Source: DATAYA01 sp963754235 | GTDB lineage: Bacteria > Pseudomonadota > Alphaproteobacteria > Acetobacterales > Acetobacteraceae | Direction: 5' to 3' | NCBI GenBank assembly: GCA_963754235.1 | Contig: CAVWFK010000015.1 | Coordinates: 27,317-91,316 of the forward strand | DNA: 64,000 nt | In this document: piece by piece, positions 39,634-48,477 of the stretch | Numbering within the stretch: the stretch's first letter is position 1 | Layout of the letters: every line of letters starts with the position of its first letter | Translations under genes and position numbers: made by a program | Notes under the pieces: model-generated | What the model was told of the DNA's origin: nothing | Database searches by the model: none | Seen by the model: the letters and a program-made list of their open reading frames with translations, nothing else

Positions 39634-40189
39634 GTCGGGGGCTGATGCGGGCGCACCGCCGCTATTCGGCGTCGCTGCCACCTTCGCCTCAGCGGAGGCG
39701 CTGGTGGCGGCGGCGGCAGCGGCACGGCGCGCGGCGCTCGGCCGGGTGGACGCCTATTCGCCGCTGCCGGTGCCGGCACTGGGGGCGGCGCTGGAGCTTG
39801 CCGACCCGCCGTTGCCCGCGCTTACGCTGATCGGCGTCCTGATCGGCGGGTGCGGGTATTTCGGGATGTGCGTGTACGCGACGATGGTGAGCTATCCGAT
39901 CAATGTCGGCGGGCGGCCGTCGTTTAGCTGGCCCTCGTTCGTGATCCCGAGCCTGTCGATCGCGGCACTCGTCGGCGCGATCGTGATGTGGTTGACGCTG
40001 CTGACCCTGAACCGGCTGCCGATGCTCAACCATCCGGTGTTCAACATCGACGGCTTCGAGCGTGCGACGCAGGACCGCTTTTTTCTCTGCATCGAGTCTT
40101 CGGGCGAGCATTTCGACGCCGGCGCGGCCCAGCGTCTTCTGGCATCCCTGCCGATGCCTCCGCTCTCGATCCAGCTCGTGCCGCGATGA
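39626..40189 (+). CDS. actD: Alternative Complex III subunit ActD (DUF3341)
   Basis: A 187-residue protein of the DUF3341 family. It has a cytoplasmic N-terminal domain (LFGVAATFASAEALVAAA, DAYSPLPVPALG) and two membrane helices (TLIGVLIGGCGYFGMCVYA and IAALVGAIVMWLTLLTL), followed by a conserved tail (HPVFNIDGFERATQDRFFLC). It stabilises the Act complex in the membrane. Start ATG 39626 overlaps actC; the stop overlaps actE by ATGA. Confidence 0.93.
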   Translation: MAESGADAGAPPLFGVAATFASAEALVAAAAAARRAALGRVDAYSPLPVPALGAALELADPPLPALTLIGVLIGGCGYFGMCVYATMVSYPINVGGRPSFSWPSFVIPSLSIAALVGAIVMWLTLLTLNRLPMLNHPVFNIDGFERATQDRFFLCIESSGEHFDAGAAQRLLASLPMPPLSIQLVPR

Positions 40190-40729
40190 GGGCGCGCGCG
40201 GGCCTGCTGCTGGCGCTCGGCGTGCTGGCCCTCGCCGGCTGCAAGCGCGCCGACATGGTAAGCCAGCCAAAGGTGCGCACCTGGGATCGCAGCGACTTTT
40301 TCGCGAACGGCAAGTCGATGCTGGCGCCGGTCGCGGGCACCGTCGCGCGCAATCCGGCCTATGTGCCGATGGCGCAGCCCGCGCGGATCACCGAAGCGAT
40401 GCTCGATCACGGCCACACCCAGTACCGGCATCTTCTGCGTGCCCTGTCATGCGGCGTCCGGCAATGGCGATGGGATGGTGGCACAGCGCGGCTTCCCGCA
40501 GCCGGCCTCGTTCCATATCGCGCGGCTGCGGAAGGCCAAGGCGCAATACCTCTACACCGTCATCAGCAACGGCCACGGCACGATGTACGGCTACGGCGCG
40601 CGGCTCGCGCCCGCCGATCGCTGGGCCGTCGTCGCCTATCTGCGGGCGTTGCAGCTCAGCCAGGACGCGCCGGCGGCGAGCCTCTCGCCCGACGATCGCG
40701 CGCATCTGCAAGGGCTCACGTCGCGATGA
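40186..40729 (+). pseudogene. actE: Alternative Complex III monohaem cytochrome ActE, one frameshift
   Basis: The start MRARAGLLLALGVLALAGC is a lipoprotein signal, and the first 80 residues fit ActE. At 40425-40426 an extra C shifts the frame; deleting it joins HTQY directly to GIFCVPCHAASGNGDGM, the haem c site and its context, and the rest (QRGFPQPASFHIARLR, YTVISNGHGTMYGYGA, YLRALQLSQ) is normal. The protein would then be about 180 residues. Because all neighbours are intact and ATGA overlaps are kept on both sides, an assembly error is as likely as a mutation. If real, Complex III loses its terminal cytochrome. Confidence 0.88.
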
Positions 40730-41784
40730 GGCGAGCGCCGATCATCGTGCTCGGCGTGGGTGCGGCGGCGCTGCTGCTGGCGCTGCTGCTCGGGCTTCTG
40801 GCCGGGGTCGCGATGATCCCGTCCTATCTCGCGGCGTGGCTGTTCTGGGCGGCATTTCCGATCGGCGCGCTGCCGCTGCTGATGGCGCTCGAGCTTTTGG
40901 GCGGCGCGTGGTCCGTGCCACTGCTGCCGCCGCTGCGCCGGCTCGCGCTGACCGTGCCGATAGCCGGCCTGCTGATCGTGCCGGTGCTGGTGCGCCTGCA
41001 TGCGCTCTATCCGTGGGCGCGCGGCCTGGCGCCGAACGGCCCGCTTGGTGCCGCGTGGCTCGGGCCGGCCGGGTTCGTGATCCGGGCGATCGTGTATTTC
41101 GTGATCTGGACCGCGCTCGCGGTGATCTTCGCGCGACCGGTCGCGGCCGAGCGGCGCGGGCGGCGACGCCTCGCCGCCGGAGCGGGGCTGGGGCTGCACC
41201 TCGCCATCGCGACACTCGCCGCGGTGGACTGGACGTTGTCGCTCGATACGCGCTGGTATTCGGCCGAATTCGGGCTGCTGCTGATCGCAACCCAGTGCTG
41301 CATCGCCTTATCGGCGGCGATCCTGATCGGGGCGAGCGCCGCCGATCCCGAAGCGGGGATGCCGCAGCCCGGCGCGCTTCTGCTCATGCTTGTCGGCGCA
41401 TGGCTCTATTTGCAGTTCGTCCAGTTCCTTACGGTCTGGTCGGCCGACAAGCCGGGAGAGATCGTCTGGTATCTGCATCGTGACGGCGATGGCGGGCGCA
41501 CGATCGAGTGGCTCGCCTTCGTCACCGGCTTTTTGGTGCCGCTCTGCATCCTGATCCCCCGCACGCTGCGGCGACACCTCTCGCTGCTGGCGCTGGCGGC
41601 GGTGCTGGTGCTGTTCGCGCACGGGCTGGAAATGCTGTGGTTCGTGACGCCCGCCTTCCGGCAGCATTTCAGCTTGCGCGGCGCCGATATCCTGGCGCTG
41701 ATCGGGGTCGGTGGCATCGCGGTCGGGGCGGTAATGCTGGCCGACCCGCAACGCCTTGCGATATGGCGAGCGTCGCATGGCTGA
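40726..41784 (+). CDS. actF: Alternative Complex III membrane subunit ActF
   Basis: A 352-residue polytopic protein, the second NrfD-like membrane subunit. It starts with a hydrophobic helix (LLLALLLGLLAGVAMIPSYL) and carries typical ActF features: AWLFWAAFPIGALPLLM, TLSLDTRWYSAEFGLL, FVQFLTVWSADKPGEIVWYLHR and HGLEMLWFVTPAFR. It forms the second membrane half next to ActC. Start overlaps actE by ATGA, and its end overlaps the next gene by 8 bases. Confidence 0.92.
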   Translation: MRRAPIIVLGVGAAALLLALLLGLLAGVAMIPSYLAAWLFWAAFPIGALPLLMALELLGGAWSVPLLPPLRRLALTVPIAGLLIVPVLVRLHALYPWARGLAPNGPLGAAWLGPAGFVIRAIVYFVIWTALAVIFARPVAAERRGRRRLAAGAGLGLHLAIATLAAVDWTLSLDTRWYSAEFGLLLIATQCCIALSAAILIGASAADPEAGMPQPGALLLMLVGAWLYLQFVQFLTVWSADKPGEIVWYLHRDGDGGRTIEWLAFVTGFLVPLCILIPRTLRRHLSLLALAAVLVLFAHGLEMLWFVTPAFRQHFSLRGADILALIGVGGIAVGAVMLADPQRLAIWRASHG

Positions 41785-42355
41785 GCGCGACACGCCATTC
41801 CGGCACTGGCGGCGCGTGGGGCGGCGCGCCGGGCGCCTCGCCTCACGCGGGGCGGCGGCGGTGACCGTGCTGGCCGGCATCTGGGCGCTGGTTCGCGCAC
41901 GCACCGCGGTCGTGGTCAGCCGTGCGGTGGGCCGGCCACACGGAGAGCCGGGCAGCACGGCGCGCGGCAAGCCAAGTTTCACACCGAGCGCGCCGTCGCT
42001 CGCGGCGCACTACGAGAGGAAGGATCTGAGCGCGCGCGGGCTGGCGGCCATTCTCGCCGTGCTTGCTACCACCGCAGGCGCGCTGATCGGCGTCGCGTTC
42101 GGACTGGTCGCGCTGTTCGGCCATCTCGACCGCGCCAGCGTGCCGCCGATGACCGTGCAGCAGACCGCGCGCATCGTGCCGCCGGCGCCGCGCTTGCAGA
42201 TCTATCCCCTCGCCGACCTCACGCGCCTGCGCGAGCACGAGGCGAGGCTGCTGAACAGCTACGCGTGGGTCGATCCCGCGCACCAGCGCGCCCGGATCCC
42301 CGTGCAGCGCGCGATGCAGCTCGCGATCGGCCGATCGCTGGACGCGCCGCCATGA
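41777..42355 (+). CDS. uncharacterised act-cox operon membrane protein
   Basis: A 192-residue protein with two regions. The N-terminal half is basic with a weak hydrophobic segment (GAAAVTVLAGIWALV). The C-terminal half has a strong membrane helix (AAILAVLATTAGALIGVAFGL) followed by an exported-looking tail (RLQIYPLADLTRLREHEARL, SYAWVDPAHQRARIPVQRAM). The tail pattern, an ARLxxYxWVD followed by RIPIxRAM, recurs in small proteins encoded beside act and cox genes in other bacteria, but no function is known to me. It is coupled to actF by overlap and precedes coxB by 13 bases, so a role in complex assembly or in joining the two complexes is plausible. Confidence 0.75.
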   Translation: MAERDTPFRHWRRVGRRAGRLASRGAAAVTVLAGIWALVRARTAVVVSRAVGRPHGEPGSTARGKPSFTPSAPSLAAHYERKDLSARGLAAILAVLATTAGALIGVAFGLVALFGHLDRASVPPMTVQQTARIVPPAPRLQIYPLADLTRLREHEARLLNSYAWVDPAHQRARIPVQRAMQLAIGRSLDAPP

Positions 42356-42368
42356 ACAAGAGCGCGGC

Positions 42369-43322
42369 ATGAATCCGCAGGATTATACGCTCCAGCTCTG
42401 GCCGGGTGCCGCCTCGGCGATGGCGCACCAGATCGACTGGATGATCATCGCGTTCACCATCGTCACCCTGTTCCTTGTGGTGCCGGTGTTCGTCTGCTTC
42501 ACCTACTGGTCGTGGAGATACCGGCGCGGGCGCAACGTGAATCGCACCCAGCGCGAAGCACGCAACGTGCGGATCGAGATGAGCTGGTCGCTGATCCCCT
42601 TCGCGCTCACGCTGATCTTCTTCGTCTGGGCGGCGCGGGCGTATGACATCAACCTGCATCCGCCGCCCGATGCCATGCACATCGAGGCGATGGGCCGGCA
42701 GTGGATGTGGAAGTTCCAGCATCCGGGCGGTCAGTGGGAGATCAACGACCTGCATGTGCCGGTGGATGCGCCGGTCGAGATCGACATCGCCTCGCAGGAC
42801 GTGGTCCATGCGCTCTACATCCCGGCGCTGCGTATCCAGATGGACGCGATCCCGGGGCGGCCCACGAAGCTGTGGTTCAAGGCCAATCGCACCGGCCAGT
42901 ACCTGCTGGAGTGCTCGGAGTTCTGCGGCACCGATCATTCGGTGATGGCCGGCTCGCTCTATGTGATGAGCCCGAGCGGATATCAGGCGTGGCTGACCCG
43001 CGCGGGCGCCGAAAACTCGCTTGCCACTGCCGGCAAGCTGCTGTTCTCCAGCTACGGCTGCAGCGGCTGCCACGTCGGCAACGCCACGGTGCGGGCGCCC
43101 TCCCTGGCCGGCCTCTACGGCCATCCGGTGCCGATGGAAGCGGGCGGCACCATCATCGCCGACCGCGGCTACATCCACGACAAGATCCTCGATCCCAAGA
43201 AGCAGGCCATCGCCGGCTACAAGAACGTGATGCCGAGCTACGCCGGCAAGATGCCGGAGGCCGACCTGTTGAAGATCATAGCCTACATACAGTCGCTCGG
43301 CCGCACCGAAGGACAGCCCTGA
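42369..43322 (+). CDS. coxB: cytochrome c oxidase subunit II with fused cytochrome c
   Basis: A 317-residue subunit II. Two membrane helices (IIAFTIVTLFLVVPVFVCF and IPFALTLIFFVWAARA) are followed by the CuA domain with VVHALYIPALRIQ and the ligand set CSEFCGTDHSVM. A C-terminal cytochrome c domain has the haem site CSGCH and the axial Met in VMPSYAGKM. The fused haem makes this a caa3-like oxidase that can take electrons directly from the Act complex. The stop overlaps coxA by ATGA. Confidence 0.96.
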   Translation: MNPQDYTLQLWPGAASAMAHQIDWMIIAFTIVTLFLVVPVFVCFTYWSWRYRRGRNVNRTQREARNVRIEMSWSLIPFALTLIFFVWAARAYDINLHPPPDAMHIEAMGRQWMWKFQHPGGQWEINDLHVPVDAPVEIDIASQDVVHALYIPALRIQMDAIPGRPTKLWFKANRTGQYLLECSEFCGTDHSVMAGSLYVMSPSGYQAWLTRAGAENSLATAGKLLFSSYGCSGCHVGNATVRAPSLAGLYGHPVPMEAGGTIIADRGYIHDKILDPKKQAIAGYKNVMPSYAGKMPEADLLKIIAYIQSLGRTEGQP

Positions 43323-44974
43323 TGAGCCCCAGCGACCTGGCACTTCGCGATCCCGCAGCCGCTCCGGCCACGATCGCCCGCCAGCCCGATTACCTGCACG
43401 CCGAGCAGACGCTGTGGTCGTGGTTTTCCGCCACCGACCACAAGCGCATCGGCATCCTCTATTTGGCCGCGATCACCTTCTTCTTCGTGCTCGGCTCGGT
43501 CGCGGCCGGGCTGATCCGGCTGTCCCTGCTGGTGCCGTACGGGACGATCTTCAGCAACGACACCTACAACAAGCTGTTCACGTTGCATGGCGTGATCATG
43601 GTGTGGTTCTTCCTGATCCCCTCGATCCCCAACACGTTCGGCAATTTCCTGCTGCCGCTGATGATCGGCGCCAAGGACCTTGCCTTTCCGCGGCTCAATC
43701 TGTTCAGCTGGTATCTGTTCGTCTTCGCGTCCCTGTTCACGCTCGCCTGCGTGGTGCTGGGCGGGATCGACACCGGCTGGACCTTCTACACGCCGTACAG
43801 CACGCTTTATTCCAACGGGTGGGTGGTGCTCGCCCTGCTCGGCGTGACGCTGGTCGGGTTCTCGTCGATCGCGACGGCGCTCAATTTCGTGGTGACCACG
43901 CATACGATGCGCGCGCCCGGCATGACGTGGTTTCGGATGCCGCTGTTCGTCTGGGGACTGTATGCCACCAGCATCATCCTGCTGCTGGCGACGCCGGTGC
44001 TGACGATCACGTTGATCCTCCTGATCGTGGCACGCGCGTTCGGGATCAGCGTGTTCAATCCGCTGCATGGCGGCGATCCGGTGCTGTTTCAGCACATGTT
44101 CTGGTTCTACTCGCACCCGGCGGTCTACATCATGGTGCTGCCGGGCATGGCGGTGATGAGCGAGCTGGTCTCGGCCTTCGCCTACAAGCGCATCTTCGGC
44201 TACCGTTTCGTGGCCTATTCCAGCATGGGCCTCGCGGCGCTCAGCTTCTTCGTCTGGGGCCACCACATGTTTTATAACGGGATCAGCGAGTATTCGAGCC
44301 TGACCTTCTCGCTGCTGAGCTTCACGATCGCCGTGCCCTCGGCGATAAAGGTGTACAACTGGACCGCGACCGTCTATAAGGGCGAGGTCCGGCTGGATAC
44401 GCCAATGCTGTACGCGATGGGCTGGATCGGGCTATTCGTTCTCGGCGGCCTGACCGGGCTATTCCTCGCCTCGCTCGGCATCGACGGGCAGGTCCACGAT
44501 ACTTATTTCGTCGTCGCGCACTTCCACTATATCATGGTGGGAGCGACCGTGTTGGCGTTCCTGGGCGCGCTGCATTTCTGGTGGCCGAAGATCACCGGCC
44601 GAATGTATTCCGAACCCTGGGGACGGCTGTCGGCGTTTCTGATGTTCATCGGCTTCAACGTCACCTTTTTTCCGCAATTCATCCTGGGCTATCTTGGGAT
44701 GCCGCGCCGCTATCACGTCTATCCGCCCGAGTTCCAGGTGCTCAACGTCATCTCCTCGGCCGGTGCCACGATCCTGGCCGCAGCCTATATCTTTCCCATG
44801 ATCTACTTGATCTATTCGCTCTGGTACGGCGAGCGCGCCGCCGACAATCCGTGGGATGCGCGCGGGCTGGAATGGACCACCACCTCGCCGCCGCCGCCGC
44901 ACAATTTTGATACCCCGCCGATCGTCGATTTCGAGCCCTACGACTACCCAAACCGGACGCCCGAAATTGGCTAA
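43322..44974 (+). CDS. coxA: cytochrome c oxidase subunit I, A2-type
   Basis: A 550-residue haem-copper oxidase subunit I with twelve membrane segments. Haem a and a3/CuB ligands are present (LFTLHGVIMVWFF, WGHHMF, HDTYFVVAHFHYIMVG). The D-channel Glu is replaced: the motif is FYSHPAVY (residues about 262-269) instead of YGHPEVY. This defines the A2 subfamily, where the Tyr-Ser pair takes over proton relay. The K-channel Lys is present in SAIKVYNW. The enzyme reduces oxygen to water and pumps protons. coxC begins within its last codons. Confidence 0.96.
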   Translation: MSPSDLALRDPAAAPATIARQPDYLHAEQTLWSWFSATDHKRIGILYLAAITFFFVLGSVAAGLIRLSLLVPYGTIFSNDTYNKLFTLHGVIMVWFFLIPSIPNTFGNFLLPLMIGAKDLAFPRLNLFSWYLFVFASLFTLACVVLGGIDTGWTFYTPYSTLYSNGWVVLALLGVTLVGFSSIATALNFVVTTHTMRAPGMTWFRMPLFVWGLYATSIILLLATPVLTITLILLIVARAFGISVFNPLHGGDPVLFQHMFWFYSHPAVYIMVLPGMAVMSELVSAFAYKRIFGYRFVAYSSMGLAALSFFVWGHHMFYNGISEYSSLTFSLLSFTIAVPSAIKVYNWTATVYKGEVRLDTPMLYAMGWIGLFVLGGLTGLFLASLGIDGQVHDTYFVVAHFHYIMVGATVLAFLGALHFWWPKITGRMYSEPWGRLSAFLMFIGFNVTFFPQFILGYLGMPRRYHVYPPEFQVLNVISSAGATILAAAYIFPMIYLIYSLWYGERAADNPWDARGLEWTTTSPPPPHNFDTPPIVDFEPYDYPNRTPEIG

Positions 44975-45623
44975 GTACGCCGCCAATGTCGGCGTGGCGG
45001 TGCTGGAGCAGTTCCACTCCGCCGAGCAGCAGCGTCACGTCACGACCTTGGGCATCTGGGCGTTCCTGGCGACCGAGCTGCTGCTGTTCTCGGGAATGTT
45101 CATGGTGGCACTCGTCCTGCGCGTGCTGCACCCGGCCAGTGTCACCGCGGCGGCACTGCACCTCAAATACTGGATCGGCGCCACCAACACCGCGGTTCTG
45201 ATCGTTTCCAGCTTCACCATGTCGCTCGCGATCGAGGCGTCGCGGGCGGGGCTGAAGCGGGTGATGAACATCTACCTGATCATGACTGCGGGCCTCGGCA
45301 CCCTGTTCCTGTGCCTGAAGGGATACGAATACTACCGCGACTGGGCGGAGCACATGATGCCGTTCCTGCCCTGGCGCCGCTACGAGCTGGCCGGCGATCC
45401 CGCCTCGCGCCTGTTCACCAATCTCTATTACGTCATCACCGGCCTGCACGGGCTGCACCTGACGGTGGGGATCTCACTCGTGCTCGGCATGGCGGCGCTG
45501 GCCAGACGCCACGACTTCCTCGTGCTTCACCAGAACCGGATTGAAGTGCTCGGCCTCTACTGGCACTTCATCGACACCATCTGGATCATCGTCTTCCCCA
45601 CCCTCTATCTGCTCAACCGATGA
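44967..45623 (+). CDS. coxC: cytochrome c oxidase subunit III
   Basis: A 218-residue subunit III with about five helices. It contains LEQFHSAEQQRHVTTLGIWAFLATELL, TNTAVLIVSSFTMSLA, LCLKGYEYYRDW, GLHGLHLTVGIS and the C-terminal EVLGLYWHFIDTIWIIVFP. There is no in-frame ATG at the start; TTG 44967, overlapping the coxA stop, gives the best N-terminus. The ATG at 44856 would require an implausible 37-residue basic extension inside coxA. The stop overlaps coxD by ATGA. Confidence 0.92.
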   Translation: MAKYAANVGVAVLEQFHSAEQQRHVTTLGIWAFLATELLLFSGMFMVALVLRVLHPASVTAAALHLKYWIGATNTAVLIVSSFTMSLAIEASRAGLKRVMNIYLIMTAGLGTLFLCLKGYEYYRDWAEHMMPFLPWRRYELAGDPASRLFTNLYYVITGLHGLHLTVGISLVLGMAALARRHDFLVLHQNRIEVLGLYWHFIDTIWIIVFPTLYLLNR

Positions 45624-45907
45624 AGCTGCTGCCGCCCGCGCTGCGCTCTCGCGTCCGGATGCCGCTGGTGGTCCTGGTGGTCAGCCTGCTGCTGCTCGGG
45701 GTGAACGTGCTGCTCGGCGCGCTCGAACCGCACGGCCAGATCTGGATTGTCGAGGTGTTCATCGCGATGACGATGGTCGCGATCGTGATCCTGTTCTCGA
45801 TGGAACTGCTGGAGCAGCCGGGGATCACCCGCATCTTCGGTGCGCTCGGCTTCTTCTGGGTCGCGATCCTGCTCACGCTCACCATCGTCGATTACGCCAC
45901 CCGCTGA
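45620..45907 (+). CDS. coxD: cytochrome c oxidase subunit IV (prokaryotic small subunit)
   Basis: A 95-residue membrane protein with three helices (PLVVLVVSLLLLGVNVLLG, VEVFIAMTMVAIVILFSM and RIFGALGFFWVAILLTLTI), the layout of prokaryotic subunit IV. It is the last gene of the oxidase operon, coupled to coxC, and is followed 3 bases later by a glycosyltransferase gene that may be read through. Confidence 0.88.
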   Translation: MKLLPPALRSRVRMPLVVLVVSLLLLGVNVLLGALEPHGQIWIVEVFIAMTMVAIVILFSMELLEQPGITRIFGALGFFWVAILLTLTIVDYATR

Positions 45908-45910
45908 GCG

Positions 45911-47002
45911 ATGCCGCGCGTCCTCGTCGCGATCCCGGCCAGGGACGAGGCAGCGCTGATCGCCGGATGCCTGGGGGCGCTGGCGCGGCAGCCGCAGGTA
46001 CGGCCGGATGCAGTCGTGCTGGTGCTGAACAACTGTCGCGACGCCAGCGCCGAACTTGCCCGCGCACTCATCCCGGCGCTGCCCTTCGCACTCGAAATCA
46101 TGGAGCGGGACCTGCCGCCGGGGCTCGCCTGCGCCGGTGTCGCGCGCCGCATCGGGATGGAGCGCGCCGCCGCGTGTGCCGGCGCCAACGGCGTGCTGCT
46201 GACGACAGATGCCGACGCGCGCGTGGCCCCGGACTGGATCGCCACGAATCTGCACGCGCTGCGCGCCGGCGCCGATGCGGTGGCCGGCCGCGCGGTGCTC
46301 GATCCGCGCGAGGCAAGACTGATCCCCCGGCATCTGCACGAAGCCGATGCCGAGGAGTGCGCCTACGCAGCCCTGCTCGACGAGATCGCGAGCCTCTTTG
46401 AGCCTGATCCCGCCGATCCGTGGCCACGCCACCAGGAGGAGAACGGTGCCAGCATCGCGGTCCGTGCCGGTGCCTATCGTCGCGCGGGCGGGATGCCGCC
46501 CGCCCCGCTCGCCGAGGACCGCGCATTCTTCGCTGCGCTGCGCCGGATCGACGCGCGTATCCGGCACGCGCCGGAGGTCTCGGTCGTGGTCTCCGGCCGC
46601 ATCGAGGGGCGCGCCCCGGGCGGCATGGCGGACACGATCCGCCGCCGCCTCGTCGCGCCCGACTTATGGCTCGACGCGCGGCTGGAGCCGGCGGCGGACT
46701 GGGTGCGCCGTCTGGCGCTTCGCCGCCGTGCGCGCAACGCGTGGCGGCGAGGCACCGCGGCGGCGACACTTGCATCCATGCTCGGCCTCTCCGCCGACGC
46801 GCTCGCCGCGATGCTCGCCCGCGAGCCGTTCGGCGCCGCGTGGGCCACGATCGAGGCGGCCAGCCCGCTGCTGGTCGCGCGGCGCGTGGCGGTCGCGGAC
46901 CTGCCGCGCGAGGCGACCCGCGCGCGGCGGTTTCGCGCGACGCTCAGGCGCGCAGCAGATCGAGCCGATATCCCGGCGCGCGCCGTTGCCGAAGGCGCGT
47001 GA
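45911..47002 (+). CDS. GT2 family glycosyltransferase
   Basis: A 363-residue GT-A fold enzyme: VLVAIPARDEAALIAGCL, the donor-site VLVLNNCRDAS, the metal-binding TTDADARVAPDW, and acceptor-side DPWPRHQEENGASIAVRAGAY and APLAEDRAFFAALR. Relatives are usually found beside a SAM methyltransferase, a PIG-L deacetylase and an acyl-CoA dehydrogenase; all three lie at 52309-55308. The last 20 residues are read from the antisense of a methyltransferase-gene fragment (46944-47079), so the C-terminus may not be original. The sugar and acceptor are unknown. Confidence 0.85.
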   Translation: MPRVLVAIPARDEAALIAGCLGALARQPQVRPDAVVLVLNNCRDASAELARALIPALPFALEIMERDLPPGLACAGVARRIGMERAAACAGANGVLLTTDADARVAPDWIATNLHALRAGADAVAGRAVLDPREARLIPRHLHEADAEECAYAALLDEIASLFEPDPADPWPRHQEENGASIAVRAGAYRRAGGMPPAPLAEDRAFFAALRRIDARIRHAPEVSVVVSGRIEGRAPGGMADTIRRRLVAPDLWLDARLEPAADWVRRLALRRRARNAWRRGTAAATLASMLGLSADALAAMLAREPFGAAWATIEAASPLLVARRVAVADLPREATRARRFRATLRRAADRADIPARAVAEGA

Positions 47003-47079
47003 AGCCGGAGGCCGCGATGAACGCCCCGGGCGCGCCGTCGTAACTCGCCGAATAGTTGTGGGCCAGTGCCGTCTCAACC
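46944..47079 (-). pseudogene. C-terminal fragment of a SAM-methyltransferase gene
   Basis: The minus strand from about 47079 to the TGA at 46944 reads GAFIAASGFTRLRQRRAPGY and LDLLRA, matching the end of the intact methyltransferase at 52309 (TFIAASGFTPVRQSRAPGY, LDLLRA). The two share 30 identical bases at the 3' end (46941-46970 and 52306-52335) and 25 more (46997-47021 and 52362-52386), with differences between. It is a diverged partial copy marking the left edge of an island and overlaps the end of the glycosyltransferase gene. Confidence 0.85.
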
Positions 47080-47134
47080 AGCGTGAATCAGGTCAAACCG
47101 CGTGCGTGACGACGGAACGTGTGCTCGGTAAGCT

Positions 47135-48319
47135 GTGAACACCATGAACCGGGGCAGCTCAGAGACGGACTACCAGGCGGACGTCGAAGCCGTTGGCCGA
47201 ATATCGGCCGTCCCCACGATCCTCGATGTCGTCTGCCGCACGACGGGCATGGGATTCGCTGCGGTCGCTCGCGTAACCGACGACCGCTGGATTGCGTGCA
47301 GCGTTCAGGACGGAATTCAGTTCGGCCTACAGCCGGGTGGCGAGCTAAAGGTTGAGACGACGATCTGCCACGAGATCCGGCAGCACCGCCAGCCCGTTGT
47401 CATCAACGACGTGGCGGCGGACCACACCTATTGCGGCCACCCCACCCCGGCGATGTACGGCTTCCGGAGCTACATTTCGATGCCTATCGTCATGCCGGAC
47501 GGCTCATTCTTCGGCACGCTGTGCGCCATCGATCCAAAGCCGCACATGCTGAACACGGTTGCGGTCATAGGGTCGTTCAAGCTCTTTGCCGAGCTGATCG
47601 GCTTCCATCTCGATGCCAACTTGCGAATCGCCAAATCCGAGGCAAGGCTGCTTCAAGAGCGTGAGGGATCCGAGCTGCGCGAGCAGTTCATCGCCGTGCT
47701 GGGCCACGACCTGCGCAACCCGCTGGCATCCGTCCGAGCCGGGACGAAGCTTTTGCTCAGGCATCCGGAACGGTCTGCCGAGATAGCAGGGCACATCGAG
47801 CAAAGCATCTCCCGGATGGCGGAACTCATCGACAACGTCCTGGATTTTGCGCGCGGTCGCCTCGGCGGCGGACTGACGCTGAACCGCGATGCCGACGAGC
47901 CGATCGAGCTGACGCTGGTTCAGGTGGTTCAGGAACTGCGAAGCACCCATCCAGACCGTGCCATCGATGTCGAACTCGCTCTGGAGCAGCCGGTAAACTG
48001 CGATCGTGGCCGCATGGCACAGCTCCTCTCGAACCTTTTGAGCAACGCCTTGACACACGGGGCCCTGAACGCACCGGTCCAGATGCGTGCTTCAGCAAGC
48101 AACGGAATTTTCAGGCTGTCAGTGTCCAACGCGGGTGAGCCGATATCGCCGGCCGCCCTGAAGCACGTCTTCCGGCCGTTCTTCCGCGGGGCCATCCGTG
48201 ACAGTCAGGAAGGCCTCGGGCTTGGGCTCTATATCGCGTCCGAAATCGCGCGGGCCCATGGCGGGGAGCTGGACGTGACCTCGACATCGGCCGAGACGCG
48301 GAACGTAGATTGTTACTGA
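47135..48319 (+). CDS. cytoplasmic GAF-domain sensor histidine kinase
   Basis: A 394-residue kinase without membrane segments. Residues about 25-165 form a GAF domain (FAAVARVTDDRWIACSVQDG, YISMPIVMPDGSFFGTLCAI). The phospho-acceptor His is in VLGHDLRNPLASV, and the ATPase part has LLSNLLSNALTHG, FRPFFRG and GLGLGLYIASEIARAHGG. The C-terminus SAETRNVDCY departs from the usual ETRFTFRMP ending, so a few residues have been replaced. No response regulator is adjacent. GTG 47135 and ATG 47144 are both possible. It lies in the island between two copies of methyltransferase sequence. Confidence 0.88.
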   Translation: MNTMNRGSSETDYQADVEAVGRISAVPTILDVVCRTTGMGFAAVARVTDDRWIACSVQDGIQFGLQPGGELKVETTICHEIRQHRQPVVINDVAADHTYCGHPTPAMYGFRSYISMPIVMPDGSFFGTLCAIDPKPHMLNTVAVIGSFKLFAELIGFHLDANLRIAKSEARLLQEREGSELREQFIAVLGHDLRNPLASVRAGTKLLLRHPERSAEIAGHIEQSISRMAELIDNVLDFARGRLGGGLTLNRDADEPIELTLVQVVQELRSTHPDRAIDVELALEQPVNCDRGRMAQLLSNLLSNALTHGALNAPVQMRASASNGIFRLSVSNAGEPISPAALKHVFRPFFRGAIRDSQEGLGLGLYIASEIARAHGGELDVTSTSAETRNVDCY

Positions 48320-48364
48320 AGGCTAATGTCCTAGTTCAGAAATTCGTATGCATAGTGCGGCGTA

Positions 48365-48450
48365 GTCATTGCGAGCGAAGCGAAGCAATCCAGCAGCCTC
48401 GCCCACGGCACCGCCGTGGATTGCTTCGTCGCTTCGCTCCTCGCAATGAC
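48365..48450. repeat. palindromic intergenic repeat, copy 3
   Basis: An 86-base palindrome nearly identical to copy 1 (GTCATTGCGAGCGAAGCG at one end, CGCTCCTCGCAATGAC at the other), differing at a few central bases. It lies between the kinase gene and the IS element. Confidence 0.85.
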
Positions 48451-48477
48451 GAGGAACTTCGGAATCGGGATACTAGA

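Noticed and set aside
42701..43321. N-terminal extension of coxA from 42701
   Set aside because: The upstream frame is a shadow of coxB; the family start MSPSDL is at 43322 with an ATGA overlap.
44856..44966. ATG start for coxC inside coxA
   Set aside because: It adds 37 basic residues absent from subunit III; TTG 44967 fits better.
47114..47140. EcfG promoter upstream of the GAF kinase
   Set aside because: GGAAC is present, but the -10 position at 16 or 17 bases reads GTGA or TGAA, not CGTT.
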